Source of the DNA: Stenopsyche tienmushanensis
Lineage: Eukaryota; Arthropoda; Insecta; Trichoptera; Stenopsychidae
Length of the DNA: 64,000 nt
Assembly (NCBI GenBank): GCA_008973525.1
Contig: WACJ01000224.1
Location: 372,001-436,000 of the forward strand
Reading direction: 5' to 3'
Of this stretch, positions 13,201 to 21,965 are shown one piece after another. The notes beneath the pieces were generated by a model that saw only the letters and a program-made list of their open reading frames with translations, searched no databases and was not told where the DNA came from. A program made the translations under genes and the position numbers. How positions within the stretch are numbered: position 1 is the stretch's first letter; each line of letters opens with the position of its first letter.

Positions 13201-16200
13201 TTTCATCACGTTCCATATTGTTGGGTAGGGTCGACTATGAAAGAGATAGGGAGTGACAAGCATGTCATGATTTATAAAAGTAGCAACGAATACTGGATAA
13301 ACTGAGTACTAGCTTGCTGTCAAAAGAGCATATACCTTTGACTATTTTCAACTATATTTGTTGATATATTCCATAATGCTCCGGGAATAAATAATTAATT
13401 TCGCTTTTAATATATTTTTTACCTCTGCATTTTGAAATATCTTTTGTGTTAAAGCTCATATCTTGTCTACCTGGAAAAGGCCCCTTTTTCATGAAAAAGA
13501 TAATACGTTGTAGATAACAAAACATTTGTGATTTGCTTTCAGAATGAGAGAGGCTGTCATACGTATTATTTATGAGAGAGATTTTTAACCGCATCTCATT
13601 TTGCTTTTGCTCTGTTGCACTTCTGTGTGTTCGGGAAAGCCTTGAATAATAAAAATCGAGATTGTGTATCTCTAGATAAATTCAGATTTCTAATTTATAG
13701 TAGGGCGGGAAAAGTGTAATAAAATTGTTAAATAATATTTTACTTAAATATGGCGATATAAATACATCGGGTAGTATTAATCTAAGCTAATTTTTTCGCA
13801 ATATGGGATGGTCATTCTTATGATGAAATATGTTACTGTATAGTATAGGAGGCGGCGACATTATTTGTGTAATTATTCCTATAGAGCCAATTCTTTCTCA
13901 TTTTGTTTTTTTGATATTGTAAGTGAACAAAAAGGCAGTCTATCAAGATTGTGTTTAACTTTATACCAGTGCTCCGCAACCGGTGTGCCGCGGCACACTA
14001 GTGTGCCGTGAGCCGATACAGGTGTGCCGCGGTCAAATAAGACAATATTATAACTAAAGCATTTTTCAATAGTTCTCCAGCTCCCGTCATCTATTTATGT
14101 CGCCAGACACCTAAAACCAGATATTAAAATTTCTATTCCGGGATTCATCTGTCATTTTGCTGACAGAATCAATATAATTCAGATAACTCACCTTGGAAAA
14201 CTGTCAAATCACTTAAAAACAAAGCATTGAGAATTCCTATTTTGGTTACTTTAGACTTTGTTTGTTTGGTTTCAAACGAATATTTGTTTGAAAGCAAAAT
14301 CCAATTTCATTAGATTTCACACCATCGTTTACGAGAAAACGAATAATTACGGGTTGCGCAACAGAGGATGCTACTTCTCGCCTTTTTTCTTCAGTGACGA
14401 GATCAAGAATTTTTCTATCCGATGAAATAAATATATTTCTAATAAAGGGAGCTATGTCAAAAATTAAGATATAAGATTTGCATTTTTAAATATCACTAAT
14501 AAATTTCTACAGTAAAATTCCGGGTTATATTTGAATAACCCTCGTATATATCTAAAATATTCGAATATTTTACCAATTTCATATTCATTATTCAAGTTAT
14601 TCAAGTTATCATTGATTAACTTCGTATGCGTGCTTAGCTATATTTTTAATGCGATTTTCAATTTTAGGTACCCTTCTTTTCATTGATCAGTAAATATGTT
14701 TTTACTTTAGCAGCGTTCAAAACGCAGTTTGTTTGCAAGCGTTTTTTACATCGTAAACTTAAGCTCGTAGCGTTTTGTAAATATGTTCCCATTTTACTTT
14801 GTTTTGTTTAAAAGCGCAATTTGGGATATTTAATTTGTAAACAAATGTATGCTGTTTTATTAAATTTTCCTGTTTGAACTAAATAAGGAATGTGTTTTTT
14901 TTTACAGATAATCGCTATAAGCACGAAGTACTAGTGGATGGAGAGCCTGTACTGTTTGAGATACTCGATACATGTCCAAAGGTTGGTGTCATATATTTTC
15001 CCCTAATTTTGTGATTGTCGGCGATTTTAATGTCGGTTCTTGCTAAGGGAGTATCAAGTTTGAAAAAGGATTTTTCGCTTTGATCTTTTTCTGAGCGACC
15101 CACGGTTAGAATTGTTAACCCTCCCAGGGGTTTTTACATTGATAAAGCCTTGAGGTTGGAAAAATAAATGATGCCTTAAAATATTTCTTATATATGGATT
15201 ATAGAATTCGGAGGAGCTACCATCGACTGATGTAATTCAATGGGCGGATGGCCTTTTTATGGTTTACTCCATAACAGATCGTGGTTCATTCAACTATGTT
15301 CGTCGAGCCAAGCAGCAATTGCAACCTGATATTCCCTTAAGTCTGGTTGGGAACAAAGGGGATATGGTACATCTGAGACAGGTGAGTACTGCTTTGATAA
15401 CTGACATAGAATAGAAAAATCGTGATAGCATTACGTGAGTTCAAAACATATTTAGATGTCATATTTAGACTTAATATACATATATTTATTAGAAATTCTA
15501 TGACCCTACAAAAGCCGAATAATGATGATAAATTATTACATAGTAGTTATTAGAGAGACCCGAAAGTAATCGAAAATTTAGTTAAAAAAGTTCAAATTTA
15601 TTAATAACATAAATTTTATATCCAAAATTTTAAAATATAATCTATTTTATTATTCAAAAATTTGGCAAGATGTAGTAACTTTTTCCAGTTTAATTCTTGT
15701 ATTTTATCTGTTGCCATTTTTGCTTTGTGAGGCCGCGCACTATAATGTATCGTCTTCTTTCTACTGAATAAATATGAACATTTCTTGTTTAAGTTTTGGT
15801 AAAAATATTCGAATTATCAAAAATAACCTTATGCAGTTATAGTTTCTTCCGGGTTCATCAATTCATAACGAATTATTCCCCAAATATTCCATGAAATGCA
15901 CAAAATGACCTTTTTTATAATCAATCCGGACATCGAGGGATGAGTGTATATAGGAAACATTATTGCTATTTGAGATGATTGCCTCTAGAAATTTTGAGTG
16001 AAAGAAATGTCATTTGATGGGACTATGAATTGTAGATAATTCACGTTGAAATAAATACACTAGGTTCCAGGCCTGCCAACTCTGTCGCGCACAAAAAATG
16101 GTCCTGAGAATTTAAACCCAAAATGATCGAGTTTCTCGTCCGATCGTTTAATAGTAAGACTACCTACAAGTACAATTGAACATTGCGGTTATAAAATTGA

Positions 16201-16525
16201 GCATTTAAACTTAAATATGTTATTAGAATTTTGTATTTTAAGTAAATTTAGAATAAATACACATAACAACAACTTTTTATATCTTCAGGTAAGCCAGGAA
16301 GAAGGGGAAATTCTTGCCAAAGATTTTGAATGCACATTTTGGGAAGTTGCTGCAGCTGAGCAAGTTGGACAAATAGCTGAAGTATTTCATGATCTTTGTC
16401 GGGAAGTTTTAACAGTCAGGAGGAAGTCAAAGCAGAGCCTCCTCGACAGAATGTTGGGTGGAAAATCCGTGACGGCCAGAGCTTATTCTAGAGGAAAGAG
16501 TGACAGTGCTTTGCCCAAAGATTAA
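1186..16525 (+). CDS. RERG/RASL-like atypical Ras-family small GTPase (5' exon(s) missing from window)
   Basis: The spliced product of exons 1186-1242, 14908-14981, 15205-15381 and 16289-16525 reads as one Ras-fold protein of about 180 visible residues. It enters just after the P-loop Ser/Thr, and the first complete codons give LTVRFLTRRYIGEYD. Motifs in order are: helix 1 and switch I; the G3 region EILDTCPK; YSITDRGSF; the guanine-specificity motif VGNKGD; the G5-like EVAAAE; and CREVLTVRRK followed by a basic tail. This layout matches the RERG, RERGL and RASL12 branch of Ras-like proteins. The tail ends PKD with no CAAX box, so prenylation is not expected. Switch I reads EYDHQQ where Ras has EYDPTI, so the Mg-binding Thr is replaced. 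DTCPK replaces DTAGQ, losing the catalytic Gln and the switch II Gly. Weak or absent GTP hydrolysis is my inference. Membership of the RERG-like group is well supported. The exact orthologue and the N-terminus are unknown. Confidence 0.88.
2099..2623 (+). pseudogene. Mutator-like transposase C-terminal fragment
   Basis: A 174-codon open frame contains LPIYKDLSRDELLQSCLGG, then HTQNVNECFNSTVW and APKHLHSGVKIIEISTY, followed by FNNDYSLIL. The order Leu-rich helix, CLxGxTQNxNExFNxxxW, PK, then a hydrophobic segment ending FN(D/N) matches the C-terminal part of the Mutator-like transposase domain found in many insect elements. There is no ATG at the start of the frame and no N-terminal part, so this is a truncated relic. 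It lies in intron 1 in the same orientation as the GTPase gene. A second fragment of the same superfamily is at 25672-25866. Confidence 0.68.
3956..4240. other. Unclassified GC-richer island
   Basis: The sequence is clearly less AT-rich than its surroundings and both strands are open for 60-90 codons (3948-4232 on -, 4051-4239 on +). Neither translation resembles a family I know. It may be a fragment of an unknown repeat. Confidence 0.25.
4666..4857 (-). pseudogene. Mariner-like transposase N-terminal (HTH) fragment
   Basis: The frame reads EHIRFYMLIFLNQDLIVSKT, then a segment with CQLWFRRFKSSE. Spacing and residues match the first helix-turn-helix of mariner/SETMAR transposases (HLR...F.....A.......Y.......CQ.WF.RF.SG). 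Only about 60 residues remain and the catalytic domain is absent. Confidence 0.6.
5155..5196. repeat. Perfect 42-bp AT-rich palindrome
   Basis: The arms TATTGATTATTCAT and ATGAATAATCAATA flank an alternating TA core, making one uninterrupted inverted repeat with no loop. It could extrude as a cruciform. No element ends are visible around it. Confidence 0.9.
6591..6930 (-). pseudogene. Jockey-type non-LTR retrotransposon ORF2 fragment (linker between endonuclease and RT)
   Basis: On the minus strand, RNKLRKIWRINRDRDLK is followed by LKNETWNNKLSELKPSDNSL and WKFVKTLN. This RxRxxRxW, WNxxLSxLKPxDxSLWK arrangement is typical of the region just before the reverse transcriptase in jockey-clade ORF2. 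Neither the endonuclease nor the RT core is present nearby, so this is a 5'- and 3'-truncated relic. Confidence 0.68.
7150..7370 (+). repeat. Unclassified interspersed repeat, copy 1
   Basis: It shares a run of landmarks with 14350-14585 and 27640-27785: TTGCACAACAGAGGATG, a Y-rich block, TCTAATGAAGGGAAC, ACTAATAAATTT, and CGGGTTATATTTGAAT followed by AATATTCGAATATTTTA. It has no coding capacity. Confidence 0.65.
9684..9871 (-). pseudogene. Pogo/Tigger transposase C-terminal fragment, frameshifted
   Basis: On the minus strand one frame gives DPGFQVLNDEEIVKEISASE and EYEEE. After a frameshift a second frame gives LTHSEAFHCLDVAMKWLEKQ followed by a stop. The order DDPGF-x-DEEIV, acidic stretch, HSEAF-x-LDxAxxWLE matches the tail of Tigger/jerky-type transposases, which follows the catalytic DDE core. 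The core itself is absent. Confidence 0.7.
10320..10440 (+). pseudogene. Non-LTR reverse transcriptase fragment nested in the pogo relic
   Basis: The frame around 10342-10425 reads FAKVILIPKSVKK followed by MIHPENYRPICLLSG. This is the K-x-IPKP-GK...NYRPIxLL block at the start of a non-LTR reverse transcriptase. Fewer than 50 residues are recognisable. Confidence 0.6.
11705..12510 (+). pseudogene. hAT transposase pseudogene (middle and C-terminal parts)
   Basis: The first open piece (to 11971) contains SWNSMIVMIKRFAQI and ELIILRNLLDVLAPME, like the RWNS...L...LL.VL.P.E segment of hAT transposases. A second piece (12053-12427) leads into the dimerisation region LTIKLMLTATE, an in-frame TGA at 12425-12427, then VFSTAGQTKLRTNL. 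The match to ...P.TS.E.VFS.AG......R is clear. The stop codon and the frame break between the pieces show it is dead. A diverged copy of its end lies at 54108-54380. Confidence 0.68.
12546..12740 (-). repeat. RTE-like non-LTR retrotransposon 3' end (uninterrupted copy of the R1 target repeat)
   Basis: On the minus strand it reads through CCCCTTCCTGTGAATGGATA and TTGAAGAGGCCCATAG, then CTGCAGTGAACTG, and ends in a short ATGATGATGATG tail. Trinucleotide tails of this kind are typical of RTE-clade elements. About 150 bp match 46735-46887 plus 51662-51705, where the R1-like element has inserted. Confidence 0.6.
13977..14037 (+). repeat. hAT-like terminal fragment
   Basis: The sequence starts CAGTGCTCCGCAACC and continues GGTGTGCCGCGGCACACTAG with a second GGTGTGCCGCGG. 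This is a familiar hAT terminal arrangement. I do not find the opposite terminus nearby, so only a solo end is called. Confidence 0.5.
14350..14585 (+). repeat. Unclassified interspersed repeat, copy 2
   Basis: It begins GGGTTGCGCAACAGAGGATG and later carries TTTCTAATAAAGGGAGC, ACTAATAAATTTCTACAGT and CCGGGTTATATTTGAATAA, then AATATTCGAATATTTTA. It aligns along its length with 7150-7370. Confidence 0.65.
14908..14981 (+). CDS. GTPase exon (switch I to G3)
   Basis: A long T-rich tract and TTTACAG precede the exon and the donor is AAG|GTTGGT. The phase matches the 1186-1242 exon exactly (one base plus two). It encodes NRYKHEVLVDGEP and then VLFEILDTCPK, 24 full codons. The G3 position is DTCPK rather than DTAGQ. 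Confidence 0.9.
15205..15381 (+). CDS. GTPase exon (central beta sheet, NKxD)
   Basis: The acceptor is TTATAG and the donor CAG|GTGAGT; the exon has 59 codons in phase 0. It contains WADGLFMVYSITDRGSFNYV and the guanine-binding SLVGNKGD followed by MVHLRQ. It lies 223 bp downstream of the previous exon. Confidence 0.92.
15382..16288 (+). other. Intron 3 of the GTPase gene
   Basis: This runs from GTGAGT to TTCAG. It is AT-rich, and I see no element or coding sequence in it. Confidence 0.8.
16289..16525 (+). CDS. GTPase terminal exon
   Basis: The acceptor TTCAG ends at 16288. There are 78 codons and TAA at 16523-16525. It begins VSQEEGEILAKDFECTFWEV, matching the stretch that follows NKxD in RERG proteins. 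The LCREV helix and a basic tail rich in Arg, Lys and Ser follow. The terminal residues SALPKD give no CAAX lipidation signal. Confidence 0.92.
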   Translation, partial: VSQEEGEILAKDFECTFWEVAAAEQVGQIAEVFHDLCREVLTVRRKSKQSLLDRMLGGKSVTARAYSRGKSDSALPKD

Positions 16526-16555
16526 AGAAGAAGCATCTTGATGAAGTCCCGTTAA

Positions 16556-16634
16556 CCTTTCCCTTACGATGCTACGTATTTAGTACGTCATATGACATTC
16601 TATAACCTCGTATTTATCATATTCCCTATCGATA

Positions 16635-16667
<33 letters not shown>

Positions 16668-16779
16668 CAAAATAGATAGTATATCGAGATTCAATGTAGT
16701 AATGTTGTAAAAATCCCCATAATTACAACTTTACTACAACTTGACTCAGTATAGTAAATACACCATAGTAAAGGAAAGG
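16556..16779. mobile_element. piggyBac-like MITE with TTAA target duplication
   Basis: The 224-bp insert is flanked by TTAA (16552-16555 and 16780-16783). Its ends are imperfect inverted repeats, CCTTTCCCTTACGATG on the left and, read inward from the right, CCTTTCCTTTACTATG. The TTAA duplication is characteristic of the piggyBac superfamily. It carries a long TA tract and no coding sequence. It begins 30 bp after the GTPase stop codon, so it should lie in the 3' UTR if the transcript extends this far. Confidence 0.7.
16640..16667. repeat. (TA)n microsatellite
   Basis: An alternating TA run inside the piggyBac-like MITE. Confidence 0.9.
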
Positions 16780-16863
16780 TTAAAGACGAAATTAAGGGAT
16801 CAAAATCTAAATATTAGACTAAATACTAGAAATGCAAAACTTAATAACGAACTGAATTGAATT

Positions 16864-16869
16864 AATAAA
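16864..16869 (+). promoter_or_regulatory. Candidate polyadenylation signal of the GTPase gene
   Basis: An AATAAA lies about 340 bp after the stop codon, beyond the MITE. In such AT-rich DNA the hexamer is common by chance, so this is only the nearest canonical candidate. Confidence 0.3.
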
Positions 16870-19800
16870 AGATATTTTTAACGTTTTTAACACAAAATGT
16901 ATTTATTTTTACATACCATTTGGTTGTAATGTCTGAATGACTTTGAAGCATGATCGTTAAGAAATTGGAAGCAATTAAAAGTTCAAAGTAGTTCTGTTAA
17001 TAATTAATATATTATATATATATATATATTAATGTAAGCAAATCATCAATGCTAAATTTAGAGGATTTTGAAAGTGCGGATCAAAGGACAAGTATGATTT
17101 CCAGATGTAAATTTTTTAAAGTCTGAATGCACTGCATCGTTTCATTAACTATTGCAGTGCCTTTTTTATAGTTTTACGTACATATTATCCTTTACCAAGA
17201 TCCTTCGACTCTTATAATTTGTCATGTATTGCGAAATTAAGTCTTAATTTGGAAACAAATACCATAACAAAATATGTGTCGTAAACATTTAACAATAATA
17301 CTAACATTTTTATTTGATACAATAGCATTAAAAATATATTTAAGCATATATTTTCTGCTTTGATACAAAATCAATTAATTATATCGTCTATGTTTAAATG
17401 AATAAAAGTATTTTTGTATGTAATTCACTACTTATATAAATAAAAATCAAATAGGCCAAATAAATTTCGTTTTTTCATTTGTACAACGAATGGTCTTATA
17501 TTAATTGAGGGTTGTGATTTTTGTATTCAATGAAAGCCATTGATTGTTTTCATTCATTACCCCTGTTGAAATTATTTATAGCCCTCTTATTCATCTGTTC
17601 TTATCGTTATTTTTAGAAGAATACACAATAGAATTTAATACAGGATAATTACCAAAAGAGAATTAGAAGTTTCACGAGATAAATTACTCCAGTTCAAAGA
17701 GCAACCATATCAGCAATCAGGAAACATTGTTTCCACTTCCGGGTTAGATCTTAACAATTCTTAAATTACAGATGCTTTGCCTGTTATTTGAACTTGGTCC
17801 AGGCCTTGTATTTTTCACACGATTGCCGTTCCAGCTTCAAATTGTCTACTATTAAAATGTAACGCGTTTATAACGTTTTTTAAGAATTACCATTTTATCA
17901 CGAGGAAGCGTCTTGCTAGATTTATTCAGGAATAAGACGTAGAACTTTAATATCGTTTCAATAAAACCGCTCCAGTATATGAAGAAGGATCAGCCAAAGA
18001 ATAGGGATAAATTTACGCACAATACAAATATTACAATGCAAACAATAATATTCTTCTCGGTATCTGAGCCTCGGTTGTATTATAGTATTTCTAAGAGGTT
18101 TAGAACATCAGAAAATTTCAATCTGAGGAGAATATATAAATACTTCCAAAAAATTACTTACTTTATAAACATGTAAATTTAGGTTATGAATTGACACTAT
18201 AATATATTAGGAGAATGATTGATGATCTTTACGAAGATAAATTATCAATCTTTTTATTCTTAATATGCCATATCTGTAATCGAATGAAGGTGATTTTCAT
18301 TGAAGAGTTTTCTAACTTCAATATTTAATATGGTAGTTAGCGTCAGGTTATGATGGGATTATTTGAATAAGAACTTAAAGAGGGCAAACCCTGTATAACG
18401 TTAAAAAAAATTCTTAAATTTTGATAACATACGATCATTTTAAGCGTTAAAAATAGCAAAATAATTAACATCCAAACTTGGCTTTAGATTTGAGAAAGAT
18501 TATTGTTTGGTTAGATATGCGAAAAATTATCCACTTTGAATTATATAAATGAAAATTAGCTCTAATAGAAAATGAACGATAAAAATGCTCGATTAATTGA
18601 AAAACAGTCATATTTTTTTGTATAATATATAATAAAATAATATTTTACAAAATTTAATGAAATCTATGAAAACTTAATGGCTCTTTATTTAATATTATAT
18701 AATACTTAAATCAATTTGTATGTGAATTATTTGAGAAGTCAATTGACACTGTTAATATATATAATTAATGTAAAGTCTTAACGGATATCCTAATCTAAAT
18801 GTCTAAAAAGTATTATAGATTTTTAGTTATCCAACGAATGAAAATTCAGCAAAATAAATGAAGGGTCGTAAAAGATTGAGATCCGTATGATGAAGTAAGT
18901 TTTATGGCCTAGAAAATACCCTATGAGGCTATTGTGAGTTAAAGTTTCATTTATATCCCCTTTATCCTTTTCGTAGAAAGCAAAAGATCAGCTTATTAAA
19001 TGAATAAATAGTTATCACCAAAGAATATTAGCGATTTTATAAGATAATTGGATGCTGAATTGAATGACATGCATTTTATGAGCAAGAAGACGTGCCAAAG
19101 ATGGCGAATTTAAGCAGGTATAATGCATTTTATTTTAAGAGAAACACGCATTAAAAAAAATTGGTATTATTTTTTTGTTATTTTTACTAAAAATAATATA
19201 CTTAATTTTGATTTAATGTCCGTTATCGGATGTAGGAAATCTTCAAATAATGTTTTTATAGGGATATAGAATTATGTATGTGGGGTTTTCCAATAGCCTC
19301 TCATTTTTTTATTAAGCTATAATAATACACTATTCAAAAAGTAGTAGTGGTAGTAGATAATAGAAAATCTATGAGTGAATTGCAAAATAATCAGTACTTT
19401 TAAGTTATATATTGAGGGTTGTTGCATATTTAATTTTTTAATAGAGGAAAAATCTAGCCCTACAAACCTAATAACGCAAAAAATCACTATCCAAACTTTA
19501 GGTAAACGTTTAAAGATATATGACACCAATAAAGTATCATGTTAAACAGAGTCCAATTCCTTTTTAATATCCAAGAGCACGGCGCTCGTTTTTACAAGTT
19601 GATATTTTCATATTAATACCTCATTTTGCTATAGAAATTGATCTTTAATTGATTTCTGAAAGCCATTTGGATTGATACTTTTATTTTGATTAAAAAAAGT
19701 ATTATATCCGTGGTCGACCAGAGTAAAGAGAGTTTTTTGTCAAAGTAAAGAAGTTTATTGACGTTCTGGCTATTGTTTGTTTGTGGCACAATCATTTTAA

Positions 19801-20739
19801 TTAAAAATAGACTGAAACAATAAAGGTTTTCAATAAGCACCTTCTTTTAGCCTATCTAGGCAAACTTTCAACATTTGCTCAGAATAACAGTAGGTTTTAT
19901 CTTCTTAGGATCTTAATTGAAGTATAAAACGGCTAGACAATTTATCCCAATGAATTAAAGGAGTGTTTAATTTTCAAGATCGATTTATTCACCTTACTTA
20001 TGTCATGTTAAATTTAAAGAAGTATATTAACCATTTGGCTGCTACGGTGTATTTTGATAAATAGAAGTTTGTGTGCTATCATGTTCTCTCTTGTTTGATT
20101 ACGCTAACGCGAAGGGTTTAAATCCTGTGCCTGCGGGTGAATGTGCACCCACGGAACCATTTTTGTATGCTCCGACATCAAATAAAATTGAAATATTTTT
20201 TTACTGAAAGGTTATATATGTTAATATTGTGCACTTGTGTAGGTACGTATTTTTCTTGCCGGCGATCCCGTTCTATCTTAATTTTAGTGTTGTACTTAAT
20301 TAGGTATTATCAGAGCGTTTGATTTTTTATTTAAAAAAAAAATACTCCAAAATATGTTATCCGAGTAAAAAATAACGAATCTGTCAATTTAACAGCAATT
20401 AGGAAGGGGATTATCTTTTTAACCAAACTAAGGACAAATGGGTTTGCTTAATAGGAAACGGTGTCGTGTCAGTAATGCCATTTCAAGACTAATAACAATT
20501 CTTTTTGCACTGATTATCCACCTAAATTAGAGTTGAGAAAAAGGAAAATTGATCTACTAAAATCAGGAGCCAGCAAACGTTTTTTATCAACCGTATAAAT
20601 AAAAATAAAAATGCCACCATTACTTCGTTTAAAATTACGCATTTGTTGGCATAAAGTAATTTTTCGACAACGAATTAATTAAGAAAGTATTTATCACTGA
20701 TGCCAATTCGTTGTTTAAAGGATTTTCTAATAAGTGGAA
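16870..20739. other. No gene seen
   Basis: AT-rich sequence with scattered TA runs (for example near 17010-17035) and only short chance frames. I see no splice-delimited coding sequence and no recognisable transposase. Confidence 0.6.
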
Positions 20740-21360
20740 AATTATATGGAAAATATGAATGCTTCTCACTGCAACTAGACAAATCGACAAATACAGCCCA
20801 ATTGGCAAGAATGCTATTTAATTATTTTAGTGTAAAATAAGTACTATTAAAGTTACTATCAATGCATGAGTGAATAAAAGGCGAAGATATTATTAATATC
20901 TTTAAAAATTACGCAACGGAAACTAATATGCCTTTACAAAAGGTATCAGCAATAATCACTGATGCGATAATGGATTCATTTCCCATTGCAGGAGAGATAA
21001 ATCCTTTACGTATATTATGCATTATCATCGTATTATTCATCACGAAGCATTAAGTGGAAAATTATTATCTTTTGTACGTGTCATGAATGTAGTTCTGAAG
21101 ATAATAAATAATAATATTCGAACAAATCCTTTATCACACAGAATATTTAAAATCCTCGTAGAAAAGGACAATTCCACACCAACTGATTTTATTTTTCATA
21201 CAGATATAGGATAATTAAGTAGGGGTAAAGCTCTTAGTCAATTTTTTGATTTTCTGGAAGAGATTAAAACATTTTTCATTTCAAAAGGTCAAAAATTAGA
21301 TAACCTTAATTGGATGATGGACTTGAAATTTTGCGAAAGACGTGAAAAATTAAATAATTT
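20740..21360 (+). pseudogene. ZBED/SCAND3-type hAT transposase pseudogene
   Basis: Broken frames give CFSLQLDKSTNTAQLARML, then ITDAIMDSF, then HYHRIIHHEALSGKLLSFV and MNVVLKIINNNIRTNPLSHR. After a stop come LSRGKALSQFFDFLEEI and LDNLNWMMDL. The order LDxSTD, TDGAxSM, CxxHxEAL, vvnxIRxxxLxHRxF, WLSRGKVLxRFxxLxEEI is that of ZBED5/SCAND3-like hAT transposases. Several frame breaks and stops mark it as dead. It is the same class as the element at 57149-59491 but clearly diverged. Confidence 0.68.
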
Positions 21361-21614
21361 ATAATATTTGGGAAAATGTTCTATGAGAGCCTTCACAGCT
21401 AAAATACGATGAATAAAATTAATTGGTGGAAAATTTTCGACGTAACATTATTTATTACTCATCTTAAGATAGTTTTAGAGCAATTTTAAAATAAATTCCA
21501 GCAATTTTCCATAATAAAACCGTTGGCAACATTTTTTAAAACTCTTTTAATACAAACATATTACTTAAATTGTTAATTCCATAGCAAAAATTCTTCAAAA
21601 ATTATGAAAAACCA

Positions 21615-21965
21615 AACTCTTAACGGTTTCGAACGTGAATACTGGAGGTTGGACTTTCGTGACTGTCAATAATAAAAATATTGAAAAGATCCAGAAGTTT
21701 AAGTACCAAGGATCAATACTAACGGAGAAGATCTTAATGTATAACAAAATAACTACCGGGATTCAAGACGGTAATCGGTGTTACCATAGTCTGAAAAATA
21801 TATTAGGGAATAAATTACTATCAGCAAAATCAATACTAAAATTTATAAAACATTGATTAGATCGGTAGTGGTTTACGGGGAATGAAATATGGACCATGAC
21901 TATTGACGCGATGCAATGCGCCTTGAGAGAAAAAAATTAAGAAAAATGAGATGAGACTTAAGGCT
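21615..21965 (+). pseudogene. RTE-like endonuclease/reverse transcriptase C-terminal fragment
   Basis: The frame VNNKNIEKIQKFKYQGSIL leads into ITTGIQDGNRCYHSLKNILG, LLSAKSILKF and, after a stop, a degraded Arg-Ser-Val-Val-Tyr-Gly region. This follows the VxxFkYLGSiIt...eIxxRIxxGNxaYxSLxxiLxsxxLSxxxKxxxYKtlIRpvxxYGaE pattern typical of the region after the RT in RTE-clade elements. Confidence 0.65.

Larger units (their letters stand above)
1243..14907 (+). other. Intron 1 of the GTPase gene, filled with transposon relics
   Basis: The intron runs from GTGAGT at 1243 to TTTACAG at 14907. Recognisable inserts are listed separately. The remaining parts (1243-2098, 2624-3955, 4241-4665, 4858-6590 apart from a palindrome, 7390-9490, 10762-11704, 12741-13976 and 14600-14907) are AT-rich and show no gene or element I can name. 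Confidence 0.75.

Noticed and set aside
20110..20135. tRNA B-box-like GGGTTTAAATCCTG
   Set aside because: No matching A box or cloverleaf could be built around it.
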